Source: Prevotella sp.
GTDB lineage: Bacteria; Bacteroidota; Bacteroidia; Bacteroidales; Bacteroidaceae
Direction: 5' to 3'
Assembly: GCA_016291915.1 (NCBI GenBank)
Contig: JAEEZP010000130.1
Coordinates: 1 to 7,171, forward strand
DNA: 7,171 bases
In this document: positions 6,089-7,171 of the stretch, piece by piece
Layout: each line of letters begins with the position of its first letter
How positions within the stretch are numbered: the stretch's first letter is position 1
Notes under the pieces: model-generated
The model's database searches: none
What the model was told of the DNA's origin: nothing
The model's input: the letters and a program-made list of their open reading frames with translations, nothing else
Program-made: the position numbers and the translations under genes

Positions 6089-6118
6089 ATCAACAAACAG
6101 GGATAATTCTTCAACGAA
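6089..6118 (-). promoter_or_regulatory. Candidate LytTR-type direct repeat upstream of the promoter
   Basis: On the minus strand TTCGTTGAA (6118-6110) and TTTGTTGAT (6097-6089) are direct repeats identical at seven of nine positions, separated by 12 bases. The 21-base period is two helical turns, the arrangement known for LytTR regulators. Each half agrees with about seven of nine positions of the published LytTR consensus (GTT core). The proximal half ends four bases before the -33 TTTG, a usual place for an activator. The bases lie directly after the rsgA stop codon. This is a pattern match by eye, not a proven site. Confidence 0.35.
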
Positions 6119-7063
6119 TCAGAAAGCCTCACGGTACTTACTCTCGTTCTTGTCCTCGAGCATGCTCAGATAACTGTTGTAGCGGCTCTGGGAGATAAAG
6201 TGGTTTTCCACAGCACGGATGACAGCACAGTCGGGCTCATGGGTATGCGTGCAGTTATTAAAGCGGCAGTCTTTGGAATATTCGAAGATCTCCTTGAAAT
6301 AACTGCAGATCTCCTCCGGTTCCATGTCATAGGCCCCGAAGCCCTTCACTCCCGGTGTGTCGATCACCCATCCTCCCTCGGGGATGGACAGCATCTCACT
6401 GAAGGTGGTGGTATGCATACCTGTCTGATGGGCATACGAGATCTCTGCCGTCCTGAGGTTGATGCCGGGGATGAGGACATTCAGCAGGGTGCTCTTCCCC
6501 ACGCCGCTGTTTCCGCTGAACAGCGTGATCTTGTCTTTCAGCACCTCCACCAACGGATCCAGCAACCGACGGTCGTTAGCGGCATCGGCAGCCGACAGCT
6601 GCAGGCAGTGATACCCGATCTGCTCATAGAGATCGACCATCATCTGCTGATAGTGTTTCTCGTCATCACTCAGCAGATCGGTCTTGTTGAAGATCAGTAC
6701 CACGGGAATATTATATGCCTCGGCAGATGCTAAGAAACGATCGATAAAGGTGGTGGACGTCTGGGGATAGTTCACGGTGATGATCAGCGCAGCCTGATCG
6801 ACATTCGCTGCGAGGATATGACTTTGTTTACTGAGGTTGGATGCCTTCCGGATGATATAGTTACGTCTGTCACAGATATCTTTGATGAAGGCAGAACCGT
6901 CTTGGTTGGTAATCAACTCCACACGGTCACCCACAGCCACCGGGTTGGTGCTGCGGATGCCCTTCAGTCGGAAATTACCTTTGATCTTGGATTGGATGGT
7001 CTGACCGTCGTCGGTCAGCACGGTGTACCAAGAGCCTGTGTTCTTAATAACGAGTCCGTACAT
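6119..7063 (-). CDS. rsgA: Ribosome small-subunit-dependent GTPase A (RsgA/YjeQ)
   Basis: A complete 314-residue cytoplasmic GTPase that acts late in 30S subunit assembly; its GTPase activity is stimulated by the small subunit. The domains come in family order. An N-terminal OB fold (about 1-70, with VAVGDRVEL at 42-50) is followed by a circularly permuted G domain in which NKTD (G4, 126-129) and SA (G5, 157-158) precede GNSGVGKS (G1, 184-191), the HQTGMHTTT switch region (212-220) and DTPG (G3, 235-238). A C-terminal zinc-binding segment has C266, C271, H273 and C279 in CRFNNCTHTHEPDC. All key residues and the length are normal. Its ATG shares one base with the frr stop (TGATG), so the two are co-transcribed and probably translationally coupled. 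About 100 bases separate its stop from the next gene, which has its own promoter; I see no strong terminator. Confidence 0.98.
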   Translation of the reverse strand: MYGLVIKNTGSWYTVLTDDGQTIQSKIKGNFRLKGIRSTNPVAVGDRVELITNQDGSAFIKDICDRRNYIIRKASNLSKQSHILAANVDQAALIITVNYPQTSTTFIDRFLASAEAYNIPVVLIFNKTDLLSDDEKHYQQMMVDLYEQIGYHCLQLSAADAANDRRLLDPLVEVLKDKITLFSGNSGVGKSTLLNVLIPGINLRTAEISYAHQTGMHTTTFSEMLSIPEGGWVIDTPGVKGFGAYDMEPEEICSYFKEIFEYSKDCRFNNCTHTHEPDCAVIRAVENHFISQSRYNSYLSMLEDKNESKYREAF

Positions 7064-7171
7064 CAGACGGTCATGATCTCTTTGTTCTTCGCCTCTATCA
7101 GCTCGTCAATCTTCTTGATATACTTATCGTGGATCTTCTGAAGCTCCAGCTCAGCATCTTTCTCGTTGTCT
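7063..7171 (-). CDS. frr: Ribosome recycling factor, C-terminal part (runs off the window)
   Basis: The minus-strand frame ending with TGA at 7065-7063 encodes the last 35 residues of ribosome recycling factor. The segments LQKIHDKYIKKIDELIEAKN and KEIMTV are the typical C-terminal helix of domain I. The protein works with EF-G to split post-termination ribosomes. About 150 residues lie beyond the window edge. The stop codon overlaps the rsgA start by one base, a gene pair that makes sense because both products act on the ribosome. Confidence 0.93.
   Translation of the reverse strand, partial: DNEKDAELELQKIHDKYIKKIDELIEAKNKEIMTV

Noticed and set aside
6200..6733. Plus-strand open frame of 177 codons
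   Set aside because: Antisense to rsgA, whose motifs are complete.

Overview
The window looks like chromosomal DNA of a member of the Bacteroidales, most probably Prevotella/Segatella-like. Three promoters fit the Bacteroidetes form TTTG-N19-21-TAnnTTTG, there are no clear Shine-Dalgarno sequences, an frr-rsgA pair is present, and DUF3298, DUF3826 and Cthe_2159-type proteins are common in this phylum. Genus-level placement is inference from protein flavour only; no rRNA is present.

Layout from left to right. Bases 1-244 (minus) hold the N-terminal 81 codons of mnmA, a tRNA 2-thiouridylase, with a promoter directly against its start codon. Bases 245-579 form a 335-base divergent intergenic region rich in palindromes. 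It has a nested inverted repeat, two identical 23-base hairpin units with a GCGAAGC core, a terminator-like hairpin with no visible gene in front of it, a consensus promoter, and a perfect 16-base palindrome. Bases 580-2106 (plus) are a two-gene operon of exported proteins: a DUF3298/RsiV-like lipoprotein and a DUF3826 periplasmic protein. This operon converges, with a 16-base gap, on a minus-strand cluster.

Read in its own direction, the minus-strand cluster (6118 down to 2123) consists of a promoter with a possible LytTR-type direct repeat in front, a 617-residue beta-helix lipoprotein (Cthe_2159/DUF4353-like), a possible 46-codon membrane micro-protein, a LytS/YehU-type histidine kinase, and a LytTR response regulator. 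The kinase and regulator overlap by ATGA. The kinase has an unusual His/Met/Pro/Gly-rich extracytoplasmic loop of about 65 residues. The cluster could form a small self-contained module in which a surface or periplasmic glycan-binding protein is encoded with, and possibly controlled by, its own two-component system. This is the most interesting part of the window, but the functional link is inferred from gene order and a partial motif match.

The right end (6119-7171, minus) is housekeeping: rsgA, a 30S-maturation GTPase, preceded with one base of overlap by the 3' end of frr, ribosome recycling factor. No rRNA, tRNA, CRISPR array, intact insertion sequence or phage gene was seen.
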